From assembly GCA_031274715.1 (NCBI GenBank), contig JAISPT010000076.1, forward strand, positions 1 through 25,822: a stretch of 25,822 bases of DNA, given 5' to 3'. The DNA is from Azonexus sp. GTDB lineage: Bacteria; Pseudomonadota; Gammaproteobacteria; Burkholderiales; Rhodocyclaceae. Of this stretch, positions 7,677 through 15,492 are shown piece by piece. The position numbers and the translations under genes are program-made. The notes beneath the pieces are model-generated. The model was given only the letters and a program-made list of their open reading frames with translations, was not told the DNA's origin and did not search any database. Each line of letters begins with the position of its first letter. The first letter of the stretch is position 1.

Positions 7677-7684
7677 AACTTCCC

Positions 7685-8494
7685 ATGAATCCCCGTCTGC
7701 GCGGCAAGCTCGAAGTCGACGGTCAGTTCGGCACCTTTCTTGGCGACACCCGCATCCGCCTGCTCGAAGCCATCGACCGGCACGGTTCCATCTCCCAGGC
7801 CGCCAAGGCCGTGCCGCTGTCGTACAAGGCCGCCTGGGACGCCGTGGATGCCATGAACAACCTGGCCGAGCAGCCGCTGGTGCAGCGTTCGACCGGCGGC
7901 CGGCACGGCGGCGGTACCCGCCTGACCGACTACGGGCGCAAGGTGATCGCCCTTTACCGGGTACTGGAAGCCGAGTATCAGACCGCCCTCGACCGCCTGA
8001 CGGCAAGCCTGAACGAAGGCCAGGCCGGCGATTTCCAGGAATTCAGCCGATTGCTCAAGCGGATGTCGATGAAGACCAGTGCCCGCAACCAGTTCGCCGG
8101 CCAGATCGTCGGCCTGCGCGAAGGCCACGTCGATTTCGAAGTACGTATCCGCCTCGACGACGACAACGAAATCGTCGCCGTGATCACCGGCGATTCGGCG
8201 GAGAGTCTCGGCTTGACCATCGGTATGGAGATCAACGCCCTGGTCAAGTCCTCATCGGTGTTGCTGCTCAACGACCCGACGGTCAGGACCAGCGCCCGCA
8301 ACCACCTGTGGGGCGAGATCACGCGTATCCACGACGGCACGGTCAATGCCGAAGTGACGCTGGCCATGAAGAACGGCAAGAGCGTCTGCGCCGTCGTCAC
8401 TCACGACAGCGTCGAGCGTCTCGGCCTCGCCGTCGGCGACCGAGCCTGTGCCGTGTTCAAGGCTTCCGCCGTCATCCTCTGCCAATACGCCTGA
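7685..8494 (+). CDS. modE: molybdenum-dependent transcriptional regulator ModE
   Basis: A 269-residue regulator that binds molybdate and then DNA. Residues about 20-100 form a LysR-like winged helix-turn-helix with the ModE signature GSISQAAKAVPLSYKAAWDAVDAMNNL and the wing STGGRHGGGTRLTDYG. Two Mop/TOBE domains follow, about 128-195 and 200-268. Both carry the oxyanion motif: TSARNQFAG at 131-139 and TSARNHLWG at 202-210. The length is close to the E. coli protein. No purine-rich ribosome site precedes the ATG (AACTTCCC), suggesting a leaderless or very short-leader message. It is the first gene of modEABC, 23 bases before the modA GTG. Confidence 0.95.
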   Translation: MNPRLRGKLEVDGQFGTFLGDTRIRLLEAIDRHGSISQAAKAVPLSYKAAWDAVDAMNNLAEQPLVQRSTGGRHGGGTRLTDYGRKVIALYRVLEAEYQTALDRLTASLNEGQAGDFQEFSRLLKRMSMKTSARNQFAGQIVGLREGHVDFEVRIRLDDDNEIVAVITGDSAESLGLTIGMEINALVKSSSVLLLNDPTVRTSARNHLWGEITRIHDGTVNAEVTLAMKNGKSVCAVVTHDSVERLGLAVGDRACAVFKASAVILCQYA

Positions 8495-8517
8495 AACCTG
8501 ATTCCAGGAGAACCACC

Positions 8518-9264
8518 GTGAAGTATCTGTCTGCCCTGTTCGTTTCTCTGCTCGCCACCGCCGGAGTACAAGCCGGCGAAGTACAGGTCGCCGTCGCCGC
8601 CAACTTCACCGCACCGGCACAGCAGATTGCCACCGAGTTCGAGCGCCAGACCGGCCACCAGGCTAAGCTTTCCTTCGGCGCCACTGGCAAGTTCTACGCC
8701 CAGATCAGCAATGGCGCCCCATTCGAGGTTTTTCTGGCGGCCGACGATACGACGCCGGCCAGGCTGGAGCAGGAAAACCAGACCGTGGCCGGTAGCCGCT
8801 TTACCTACGCCATCGGTGCACTGGCGCTGTGGTCGGCCAGAACGGATGTTGTCGATGCCCAGGGCGAGGTTCTGAAAAGCGGCAGCTTCAAACACCTGGC
8901 CATCGCCAACCCGAAGACCGCGCCCTACGGCGCCGCCGCCTTCGAGACGCTGACCCGGCTCAAACTGCTCGACACCATCCGGCCCAAATTCGTCCAGGGT
9001 GAAAACATCGCGCAGACTTTCCAGTTCGTCAGCACCGGCAATGCCGACCTCGGCTTCGTCGCCTTGTCGCAGATATTCAAGGACGGCAAGCTGACCCGCG
9101 GTTCGGCCTGGATCGTGCCAAGCAAGCTGCACGAGCCGATCCGGCAGGACGCGGTGATTCTCGCCAAGGGCAAGGACAATCCCGCCGCTGCCGCCTTCAT
9201 GGATTATCTGAAGACGCCGTGCGCCCATGCCATCATTACTTCCTTCGGCTACACGCTGCGCTGA
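8518..9264 (+). CDS. modA: molybdate ABC transporter, periplasmic binding protein ModA
   Basis: A 248-residue periplasmic binding protein for molybdate and tungstate. A Sec signal peptide (VKYLSALFVSLLATAGVQA, cleavage before GEVQVAVA) is followed by the family's VAANFTAPAQQIATEFE opening, the SFGATGKFYAQISNGAPFEVFLAADD ligand-pocket region, and IANPKTAPYGAAAFE. The GTG start at 8518 is chosen because CAGGAGAA lies just upstream and the signal peptide starts there. The open frame back to 8308 lies within modE and is not coding. The modB ATG follows 4 bases after its stop. Confidence 0.96.
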   Translation: MKYLSALFVSLLATAGVQAGEVQVAVAANFTAPAQQIATEFERQTGHQAKLSFGATGKFYAQISNGAPFEVFLAADDTTPARLEQENQTVAGSRFTYAIGALALWSARTDVVDAQGEVLKSGSFKHLAIANPKTAPYGAAAFETLTRLKLLDTIRPKFVQGENIAQTFQFVSTGNADLGFVALSQIFKDGKLTRGSAWIVPSKLHEPIRQDAVILAKGKDNPAAAAFMDYLKTPCAHAIITSFGYTLR

Positions 9265-9268
9265 GCGA

Positions 9269-9955
9269 ATGGAAAACTGGCTGACCAGCACCGACCTGCA
9301 AGCCATCTGGCTGACCATTCGCCTGGCCACGACGACGACGCTGATCCTGTTCCTGCTCGGCACGCCGCTAGCCTGGTGGCTGGCGAAGAGCCGCGCTTGG
9401 TGGAAACAGCCGATCGGCGCCATCGTGGCGCTGCCGCTGGTGCTGCCGCCAACAGTCATCGGCTTCTATCTGCTGGTCGCCCTCGGCCCGCACGGACCCG
9501 TCGGCCAACTGACACAATCGCTGGGTCTGGGTACCATGCCGTTCACCTTCTGGGGTCTGGTCGTGGCCTCGGTCATCTACTCGTTGCCTTTCATGGTTCA
9601 ACCGTTGCAGGGCGCCTTCGAGGCCATCGGCGAGCGGCCGCTGGAAGTCGCCGCCACACTGCGCGCCTCGCCGCTCGACACCTTCTTCTCGGTCGTCGTG
9701 CCGCTAGCCCTGCCCGGCTTCGTTACCGCTGGCATCCTGAGCTTCGCCCATACCGTCGGCGAATTCGGCGTGGTGCTGATGATCGGCGGCAACATCCCCG
9801 GTGTCAGCCGGGTCGCCTCAGTGCAGATCTACGACTACGTCGAGGCCATGGAATATGCCAACGCCCACCGCCTGGCAGCCGTCATGCTGATCTTTTCCTT
9901 CCTGGTGCTACTAGCGATGTATCTGTGGCGACCGGGCAAACGCAAGGGCATCTGA
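9269..9955 (+). CDS. modB: molybdate ABC transporter permease ModB
   Basis: A 228-residue inner-membrane permease with about 5-6 membrane segments, matching the usual ModB length (229 in E. coli). The EAA loop that contacts the ATPase is present as VAATLRASPLDTFFSVVVPLALPG. LPLVLPPTVIGFYLL and the SFAHTVGEFGVVLMIGGNIPG region are typical of ModB. Translation probably depends on coupling to modA, since only 4 bases separate the genes and no clear ribosome site is visible. modC starts one base after its stop codon. Confidence 0.96.
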   Translation: MENWLTSTDLQAIWLTIRLATTTTLILFLLGTPLAWWLAKSRAWWKQPIGAIVALPLVLPPTVIGFYLLVALGPHGPVGQLTQSLGLGTMPFTFWGLVVASVIYSLPFMVQPLQGAFEAIGERPLEVAATLRASPLDTFFSVVVPLALPGFVTAGILSFAHTVGEFGVVLMIGGNIPGVSRVASVQIYDYVEAMEYANAHRLAAVMLIFSFLVLLAMYLWRPGKRKGI

Positions 9956-9956
9956 G

Positions 9957-11027
9957 ATGCAGGACATCGCCGTCACCTGCAAGATCGACTGGCCCGGCTT
10001 TGCCCTCGACGTCGACCTGCGCCTGCCCGGCCGCGGCATCACCGCGCTGTTCGGCCCGTCCGGCTCGGGCAAGACCACACTGTTGCGCTGCATCGCCGGC
10101 CTGGAACGGCCGCCCCGCGGTCGTGTGCTGTTCAAGGGCCAGACTTGGCAGGACGAGCGAACCTGGCTGCCGACGCACCGCCGGCCGCTCGGCTACGTGT
10201 TCCAGGAAGCCAGCCTCTTCCCACATCTGTCGGTACTCGGCAACTTGCGCTACGGCCTCAAGCGCTGCCCCGGCGTCCGGCCGGAAGGGCTGGAGCGGGC
10301 CATCGAACTGCTCGGCATCGGCCACCTGCTGGCGCGCCAGCCGGACACTCTGTCCGGCGGCGAGCGCCAGCGTGTCGGCATCGCCCGCGCCTTGGCTGTC
10401 GGCCCACAGGTTCTGCTGATGGACGAGCCGCTGGCGGCGCTCGACCTCCAACGCAAGCAGGAAATCCTGCCCTATCTCGAACGCCTACACGACGAACTGG
10501 ACATCCCGCTGCTCTACGTCAGCCACGCGCCGGACGAGGTGGCGCGCCTGGCTGATCACATCGTCGTCCTCGACGCCGGCCGCGCCGTAGCCAGCGGCCC
10601 GCTGACCGAGACCCTGGCCCGTCTCGACCTGCCCATCCGCCTCGGCGAGGACGTCGGCGTCGTGCTGGAAGCAACGGTCGGCGCCATCGACGACGAATGG
10701 CATCTGGCGCGCGTCGATTTCGCCGGCGGCAGCTTGTGGACTCGCAACCGCGGCCTGCCGGTCGGGCACCGCGCGCGCATCCGGGTGTTGGCCCGCGACG
10801 TCAGCCTAGCCGTCGCCGATCCGGGCCCGAGCAGCATCCAAAACCGTCTCGACGGCATTGTCGATAGCCTCGGCGATGACGAGCATCCGGGCCTCTTGCT
10901 GGTTCGCGTCCAAGTCGGCGCCAGCCGGCTGATCGCCCGCCTGACTCGGCGCTCGGCGGCCCAGCTTGGCATCGCCGCCGGCCGCCCGGTGCGGGTCCAG
11001 GTCAAGTCCGTGGCACTGATGGAATAA
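9957..11027 (+). CDS. modC: molybdate ABC transporter ATP-binding protein ModC
   Basis: A 356-residue ATPase that powers molybdate import. The nucleotide-binding domain has Walker A GPSGSGKT at 33-40, the Q-loop in YVFQEASLFPHLS, the signature LSGGERQ at 132-138, Walker B VLLMDEP ending at 158, and the switch histidine in YVSHAPDEV. The C-terminal third is a Mop/TOBE domain (about 290-356, starting SIQNRLDGIVDSL) that binds molybdate for trans-inhibition in some homologues. Order and spacing put it as the last gene of modEABC. No clear intrinsic terminator follows. Confidence 0.96.
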   Translation: MQDIAVTCKIDWPGFALDVDLRLPGRGITALFGPSGSGKTTLLRCIAGLERPPRGRVLFKGQTWQDERTWLPTHRRPLGYVFQEASLFPHLSVLGNLRYGLKRCPGVRPEGLERAIELLGIGHLLARQPDTLSGGERQRVGIARALAVGPQVLLMDEPLAALDLQRKQEILPYLERLHDELDIPLLYVSHAPDEVARLADHIVVLDAGRAVASGPLTETLARLDLPIRLGEDVGVVLEATVGAIDDEWHLARVDFAGGSLWTRNRGLPVGHRARIRVLARDVSLAVADPGPSSIQNRLDGIVDSLGDDEHPGLLLVRVQVGASRLIARLTRRSAAQLGIAAGRPVRVQVKSVALME

Positions 11028-11101
11028 ACGGCCAGAGAGAAGCCGACCGCCCGACGCGGGAGCGACGCATCGTGATATGGGACACGCCGCCTCCCAAATT
11101 T

Positions 11102-11120
11102 TTGTTGCAATGCACAACAA
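11102..11120. promoter_or_regulatory. inverted repeat upstream of the 321-aa gene
   Basis: TTGTTG (11102-11107) and CAACAA (11115-11120) form perfect 6-base arms around CAATGCA, about 45 bases before the ATG at 11165. The location and size suit a dimeric repressor or activator site. A second short palindrome, CCTGCGCAGG, lies at 11148-11157. The binding protein is unknown. Confidence 0.4.
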
Positions 11121-11164
11121 TTCCTGCAAACTTTGGCCTATTCAATTCCTGCGCAGGTTCTCCC

Positions 11165-12130
11165 ATGGCGACATTCCATCGCCCCGCCTTGGTTGCATGC
11201 AACGACGCGAAGCCGGCCGAAGGCAGCCGGCGCCTGATCGACGGCGTTGAGCGCGTGCTCTACGACGGCTACTGGATCAAGACCTACCCGGTCCCGGCCG
11301 ATTCGCTTGAAGCCAAGAAGCGCCTGATCGAGGCGCTGACCCGGCGGCTGTTCAACCACACCGAACACGGCCTGAACATTCCCGGTACCCGCCTCGACGA
11401 AGCCCGTGCGGCCTACGATGCTGAAACCGACCCCGGCCGCCGCCGGGTCAAGGCGGCGATGCTGGCCGGTGCGCTGTTCAACCGGGCCACCGACATTTTC
11501 CGCAAGCTGGTCGAATTACAGGGTGAAGGCGTTGAAGTCCGTAGCGATGACGCGCTGATGCGCGAATGTGGCCAGCGCCTGCTGGAAGCCATGGATCTCG
11601 GCCGCTTCGTGCTGCACCGTAGCGGCGAGGAAGGCATCGACGAACTGTGGGGCGAGCCATTCCGCGCTTTCTCGATTCCGGTCGAGGATTTCTTCGAAAG
11701 CCGCTACATCAAGATCGGCCAGACTCTGCGCGACATCGACCGGATCGCCGTAGCAATGACCGACTGCTTCACCCGCATTCCTGCCTTCGCCGACATCGCC
11801 CCGGCAATCGCCGATTTCGCCACCGCCGCCCGAGTCAAGACCGAAACCCTGCGTACCGACCCGGACATTTTCGACGTCTGGGCGCGCCTGGTCACCGCCG
11901 GTGAACGCCTGGCCAACCATCCGCCACGGCCAGTGGCACATAGCGACGGCGTACCGGCCTACAGCATCGGCGATGGGCTGCGGCTGATCCGCAACGGCCG
12001 CGATCTGGTCTTTTACATCACCCGCGCCCGCACGCCGATGCCGAAAAGCACCCGCGAATACATCGCGCATTGCACAAGCTACCTACAAACCGGCCGCTTG
12101 CCGCACCTGCCGCCACCGCCGCCGGCGTAG
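11165..12130 (+). CDS. uncharacterised 321-aa protein
   Basis: I do not recognise this family. The product is soluble in appearance, with no signal peptide or membrane segment, and mostly helical. Notable parts are SRRLIDGVERVLYDGYWIKTYPVPADSLEAKKRLIEALTRRLFNHTEHGLNIPG near the N terminus, an acidic middle (EDFFESRYIKIGQTLRDIDRIAVAMTDCF) and a basic C terminus ending in PPPPPA. Coding looks real: GC-rich codon use matches its neighbours and the frame is long. ATG at 11165 (MATFHRPAL) is chosen over 11072 because AGG lies about 8 bases upstream and 11072 would run through the inverted repeat. It starts 137 bases after modC on the same strand, probably with its own promoter. Confidence 0.8.
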   Translation: MATFHRPALVACNDAKPAEGSRRLIDGVERVLYDGYWIKTYPVPADSLEAKKRLIEALTRRLFNHTEHGLNIPGTRLDEARAAYDAETDPGRRRVKAAMLAGALFNRATDIFRKLVELQGEGVEVRSDDALMRECGQRLLEAMDLGRFVLHRSGEEGIDELWGEPFRAFSIPVEDFFESRYIKIGQTLRDIDRIAVAMTDCFTRIPAFADIAPAIADFATAARVKTETLRTDPDIFDVWARLVTAGERLANHPPRPVAHSDGVPAYSIGDGLRLIRNGRDLVFYITRARTPMPKSTREYIAHCTSYLQTGRLPHLPPPPPA

Positions 12131-12132
12131 CG

Positions 12133-12633
12133 CTACTTGTTGCGCCGCTGCTGCGTGGCGGCGCGCAGCACGTCCGATTCGAGCACCTGGGTATCGGTGC
12201 CGATGCAGCGGACCATGTCGATTTCCTCGACCGCCTGCAGCACCTTGCTATCCGGCTCTGTATTGCCATCACGGCGCGCCGCCTGCCATTCGGCGACCAG
12301 GAGCTCCTGCGCGCTCAAGCCGGTGACCATGCCGGCCGGCACCTTGGCGCCAAGCTCGATCAGCGCCCGCACCACTTCCGTCCGCTGGCCGCGCACGGCC
12401 ATGCTCAGCGGCGAAGTCGGCAGACTGTTGTCGGGCAGATCGACTTTGGCACCGTGCGCCGCCAGTTCGCGCACGATATCGACGAAACCCATGAAGCAAG
12501 CGATGCCCATCGGCAAGCCAGGATCGCCCTGGCCATCAGCCAATTCGACCGGGGCACCGGCATCGAGCACGCTGCGCACATTTTTGAGACGGCCGCTGCG
12601 AATGGCCTTGATCAGTTCGAGTGTTGTAGTCAC
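12133..12633 (-). CDS. ankyrin-repeat protein
   Basis: A 166-residue protein with about three ankyrin-like helical repeats in its first 110 residues: LIKAIRSGRLKNVRSVLDAGAPVELADGQGDPGLPMGIACFMGFVDIVRELAAHGAKVDL, then SPLSMAVRGQRTEVVRALIELGAKV. Ankyrin repeats bind protein partners, so this is likely an adaptor of unknown target. The C-terminal third has no repeat I can see. The start is GTG at 12633 with GGAGAGA upstream. It is convergent with the 321-aa gene, with two bases between the two stop codons. No signal peptide is present, so it is probably cytoplasmic. Confidence 0.85.
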   Translation of the reverse strand: MTTTLELIKAIRSGRLKNVRSVLDAGAPVELADGQGDPGLPMGIACFMGFVDIVRELAAHGAKVDLPDNSLPTSPLSMAVRGQRTEVVRALIELGAKVPAGMVTGLSAQELLVAEWQAARRDGNTEPDSKVLQAVEEIDMVRCIGTDTQVLESDVLRAATQQRRNK

Positions 12634-12729
12634 GGAATCTCTCCGTTCAATTATTTTTCGTAGGCCATGGATTCATGTTACCCCCGACTGCAGGTCATGT
12701 CTTGCTCGATAAGGGGTTCTTGCTTTGTC

Positions 12730-12762
12730 TTGACTGCCCCTTGGGCACAGCCTAAGTATAAT
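12730..12762 (+). promoter_or_regulatory. candidate menEF promoter with a long spacer
   Basis: TTGACT at 12730-12735 and a perfect TATAAT at 12757-12762 point toward menE. The 21-base spacer is longer than the usual 16-18 and holds an imperfect dyad (GCCC-CTT-GGGC core at 12737-12747). Long spacers with central dyads are known from MerR-family promoters, but nothing here identifies such a regulator. About 110 bases of leader would precede the menE ATG. The rest of the 12634-12873 gap shows nothing else. Confidence 0.4.
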
Positions 12763-12873
12763 TACTGAAAAGGCTCCGCGACAGCCCACCGGTAAAGGCA
12801 GTACCGCCTCCCGACCGACCGCGGCAACGCCTGGCCCCCTGACGCTTGACCCCACCGAGGCAGCCACCGCCCT

Positions 12874-14139
12874 ATGGCCGATCATCGTTCGCTCGCTCAT
12901 CATCTGCAGCAAGCCGCCGGCCGCCGGCCAGTGGCCCCAATTCTGTACGCCGGCGGCCAGCGGTGGACCTACGCCGAATGGCTGGACGACTGCCGCCAGT
13001 TCGCCAGCGGCCTAGAGGACAACTGGCAACCGCTAGCCCGCAGCGGCGACAGCCTCGCCCTGGCCCGCCTGACCTGGGCTTGCAGCCTGGCCGGCCGCCC
13101 GTTCTGGCCGCTGGCGCCGGAACGCCAAGCGGCGCCAAATCTCCCCGAACTGCCCGGCATCGCACTGATCATCTCGACCAGCGGCAGCGAAGGACGGCCC
13201 CGGGCCGTGCCGCTCGGCACCGTCCAGCTCAATGCCGCGGCGGCCGCGGCCAACGCCCGCCTCGGTCTGACCACAGGCGATCTGTGGCTGAACTGCATGC
13301 CGCTGTTCCATATCGGCGGCCAGTCCATCCTCTGGCGCTGCGCCCGCGCCGACGCGGCGATGCTGCTGCACGACGGATTCAAAGCCGAGGCCGTCGGCAA
13401 CGACCTACAACGTCATCGAGTCACGCATATTTCGCTAGTGCCGGCGATGCTGGCTGCTTTGCTCGACCACGGCGTCGCGCCGCCGGCCAGCCTGCGCGTC
13501 GCGTTGATCGGCGGCGCCGCCCTGTCGCGTCCGCTTTATGAGCGGGCTACTGTTGCCGGCTGGAAGCTGTGGCCGAGCTACGGCATGAGCGAAAGCAGCG
13601 CCCTGGTCGCCGCCCACGATCCGGCCGACGGCCCCTGGCACGAAGGCCTGGTCGGCCGGCCACTGGCGGGAACCGGCGTGTCGATCGGCGATGACGGCTG
13701 CATCCGCCTGCGCGGCCAGCAACTGATGACCGGCTACCTCGATGGCGGCGGCATTGAGCCGGACGGCTGGCTGCGCAGCGGCGACCTCGGCCGGCTCGAC
13801 GAGGCCGGACGGCTGACCGTGCTCGGCCGTGCCGACGACATGCTGATTAGCGGCGGGCATAACGTCCATCCGCAGGAAATCGAATCCTGCCTGGCCGCCT
13901 GCCCCGGCGTCCGCGAGATCGCCGTCAGTGCCCGCCCCGACCCAGTCTGGGGCGATCTGATCGTCGCCTTGGTGGTCGGCCCAGCCGAACTCGACGCGCT
14001 CCAGGCCCATGCCCGCCAGCATCTGCCGAGCGCCGCCCTGCCGCGACGCTTGGTCCGCCTCGACCGCCTACCGCGCAACGCCGCCAGTAAGTTCGACCGG
14101 CAAATGCTGCGCGATCTCGCCGCCAAGGCCGGAGCGTGA
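12874..14139 (+). CDS. menE: o-succinylbenzoate-CoA ligase MenE
   Basis: A 421-residue adenylate-forming enzyme, slightly shorter than E. coli MenE (451). The ATP-binding motif is STSGSEGRPR at 101-110, with Arg where most relatives have Lys. The MenE-like MPLFHIGGQSILWR segment, GGAALSRPLYE, SYGMSESSALV (motif A5), WLRSGDLGRLDEAGRLTVLGRADDMLISGGHNVHPQEIE (hinge) and a C-terminal NAASKFDRQML with the catalytic lysine follow. It would activate o-succinylbenzoate to its CoA ester in menaquinone synthesis. The assignment over other acyl-CoA ligases rests on the adjoining menF. The ribosome site before ATG 12874 is weak. menF overlaps its stop codon. Confidence 0.85.
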   Translation: MADHRSLAHHLQQAAGRRPVAPILYAGGQRWTYAEWLDDCRQFASGLEDNWQPLARSGDSLALARLTWACSLAGRPFWPLAPERQAAPNLPELPGIALIISTSGSEGRPRAVPLGTVQLNAAAAAANARLGLTTGDLWLNCMPLFHIGGQSILWRCARADAAMLLHDGFKAEAVGNDLQRHRVTHISLVPAMLAALLDHGVAPPASLRVALIGGAALSRPLYERATVAGWKLWPSYGMSESSALVAAHDPADGPWHEGLVGRPLAGTGVSIGDDGCIRLRGQQLMTGYLDGGGIEPDGWLRSGDLGRLDEAGRLTVLGRADDMLISGGHNVHPQEIESCLAACPGVREIAVSARPDPVWGDLIVALVVGPAELDALQAHARQHLPSAALPRRLVRLDRLPRNAASKFDRQMLRDLAAKAGA

Positions 14140-15482
14140 TCGCCGCCCTGCGCCAGCGCCTGGCACACCCTGAACTGACGGCCCGATTGCAGTGCCTGGC
14201 CGCCGGAGCCCCGGCCGCCGCTCCGATCAGCCTGCGCCTGCCGCTCGGCCACGGCGAACGCGACTGGCTGGAATTGCTCGGCCCCGGCCTGCCGTTCAAC
14301 TACCGGGCACAGCCGGCGCGGCGCGAATACCGCCTCGGCATCGGCCATGTACTGCGACTCGATAGCGCCGGCGAGCACCGTTTCGCCGCCCTCGACAACG
14401 CCTTCGCCGGCATCCGCCGGGCCTGGCGCCACGAAGGACAGGCGCTGGCCTTCGCCGGCTTCGCCTTCGCCCCGGACAACGATGCACCGCTGCCCAACGC
14501 CCAGTTGAGCATTCCGGCCATCGCCCTGGAAAGCCTCGACGGCCAGTGCACGGCGACGCTGAGCATTCCCGCCGGCCGCATCGACCAAGCCGTCGGCGAA
14601 TGGCGACATTGGCTGGACCGCCTGCCGCGCCGCCCGGAGCAACGCCTGCCCGAGTTACTGCCGGCAGTGCCCGAAGCGCTCGCCGCACGGGCCTGGATCG
14701 CCCGCTGCAACCTGGCTCTGCAGGCCATCGCCGGCGGCCGCGTGGACAAGCTGGTTCTCAGCCGTGAACGCCACCTCGCCGCCACCGCCGACATCCCGCC
14801 AGCGGCCGTTCTCGCGCAACTGCTGGCACAGCAGCCAGACAGCCTGGTCTTCGCCTGTGGCAACGGGCGCCAGACCTTTCTCGGTGCCACGCCGGAACGC
14901 CTGGTCCGCCTGGTCGCCGGGCAAGTCGACGCCGACGCGTTGGCCGGCACAGCTTGGCCAGCCTCACCGGAACTGGCCGGCGACAAGAACTGCCGCGAGC
15001 AATCACTGGTGGTCCGTGCCGTCTGCGCGGCGTTGGCCCCGCTGTGCGCCGAAACGCCGCAAGCCGGAGCCCCCCAGACGCACGCCGCCGGGCACCTGAC
15101 CCATCTGCGCAGCCGAATCTCGGCCCAGGCCCTGCCGGCGACCAGCCTGTTCGACCTGGTCCGCGCCCTGCACCCGACCCCGGCGGTCGGCGGCTATCCC
15201 GGCCCGGCCGCGCTGGCTTGGCTGGCCGCCCACAGCGAACGGCGCGGGGCCTGGTACAGCGGCGGCATCGGCTGCCTCAACCAGAACGGCGACGGAGAAT
15301 TCTCGGTAGCCTTGCGCTCGGCCCTGCTCGATGGTCACACGGTTAGTCTGCAAGCCGGCGCCGGCATCGTTGCCGGCTCCGATGCCGGCAACGAACTGGC
15401 CGAGACGGAAGCCAAGTTCGGCACCATGCTGGCCGCGCTGACCGCCGCAAACCGCGCAGTCCCGGTACGCAGAGCGCGCTGA
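14136..15482 (+). CDS. menF: isochorismate synthase MenF
   Basis: A 448-residue chorismate-binding enzyme converting chorismate to isochorismate, the first step to menaquinone. The C-terminal catalytic domain (about 185-440) shows VDKLVLSRE with the general-base Lys205, FLGATPERLV with Glu254, GTAWPASPEL, CREQSLVV, HPTPAVGGYP and GIVAGSDAGNELAETEAK with the Mg-binding glutamates. Lys205 favours isochorismate synthase over anthranilate or aminodeoxychorismate synthases. The GTG start overlaps the menE stop as GTGA and has GGAG 5 bases before it. It is convergent with lolA, 10 bases away. The other men genes (menD, menH, menC, menB) are not in the window. Confidence 0.9.
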   Translation: MIAALRQRLAHPELTARLQCLAAGAPAAAPISLRLPLGHGERDWLELLGPGLPFNYRAQPARREYRLGIGHVLRLDSAGEHRFAALDNAFAGIRRAWRHEGQALAFAGFAFAPDNDAPLPNAQLSIPAIALESLDGQCTATLSIPAGRIDQAVGEWRHWLDRLPRRPEQRLPELLPAVPEALAARAWIARCNLALQAIAGGRVDKLVLSRERHLAATADIPPAAVLAQLLAQQPDSLVFACGNGRQTFLGATPERLVRLVAGQVDADALAGTAWPASPELAGDKNCREQSLVVRAVCAALAPLCAETPQAGAPQTHAAGHLTHLRSRISAQALPATSLFDLVRALHPTPAVGGYPGPAALAWLAAHSERRGAWYSGGIGCLNQNGDGEFSVALRSALLDGHTVSLQAGAGIVAGSDAGNELAETEAKFGTMLAALTAANRAVPVRRAR

Positions 15483-15492
15483 GAGGAAGTGG

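Noticed and set aside
8401..9459. 352-codon minus-strand frame over modA
   Set aside because: It is antisense to modA and modB, which are unambiguous; it has no motif of its own.
9376..10419. 347-codon plus-strand frame across modB and modC
   Set aside because: It is a shifted frame of two confirmed genes with an Arg/Pro/Ala-rich translation.
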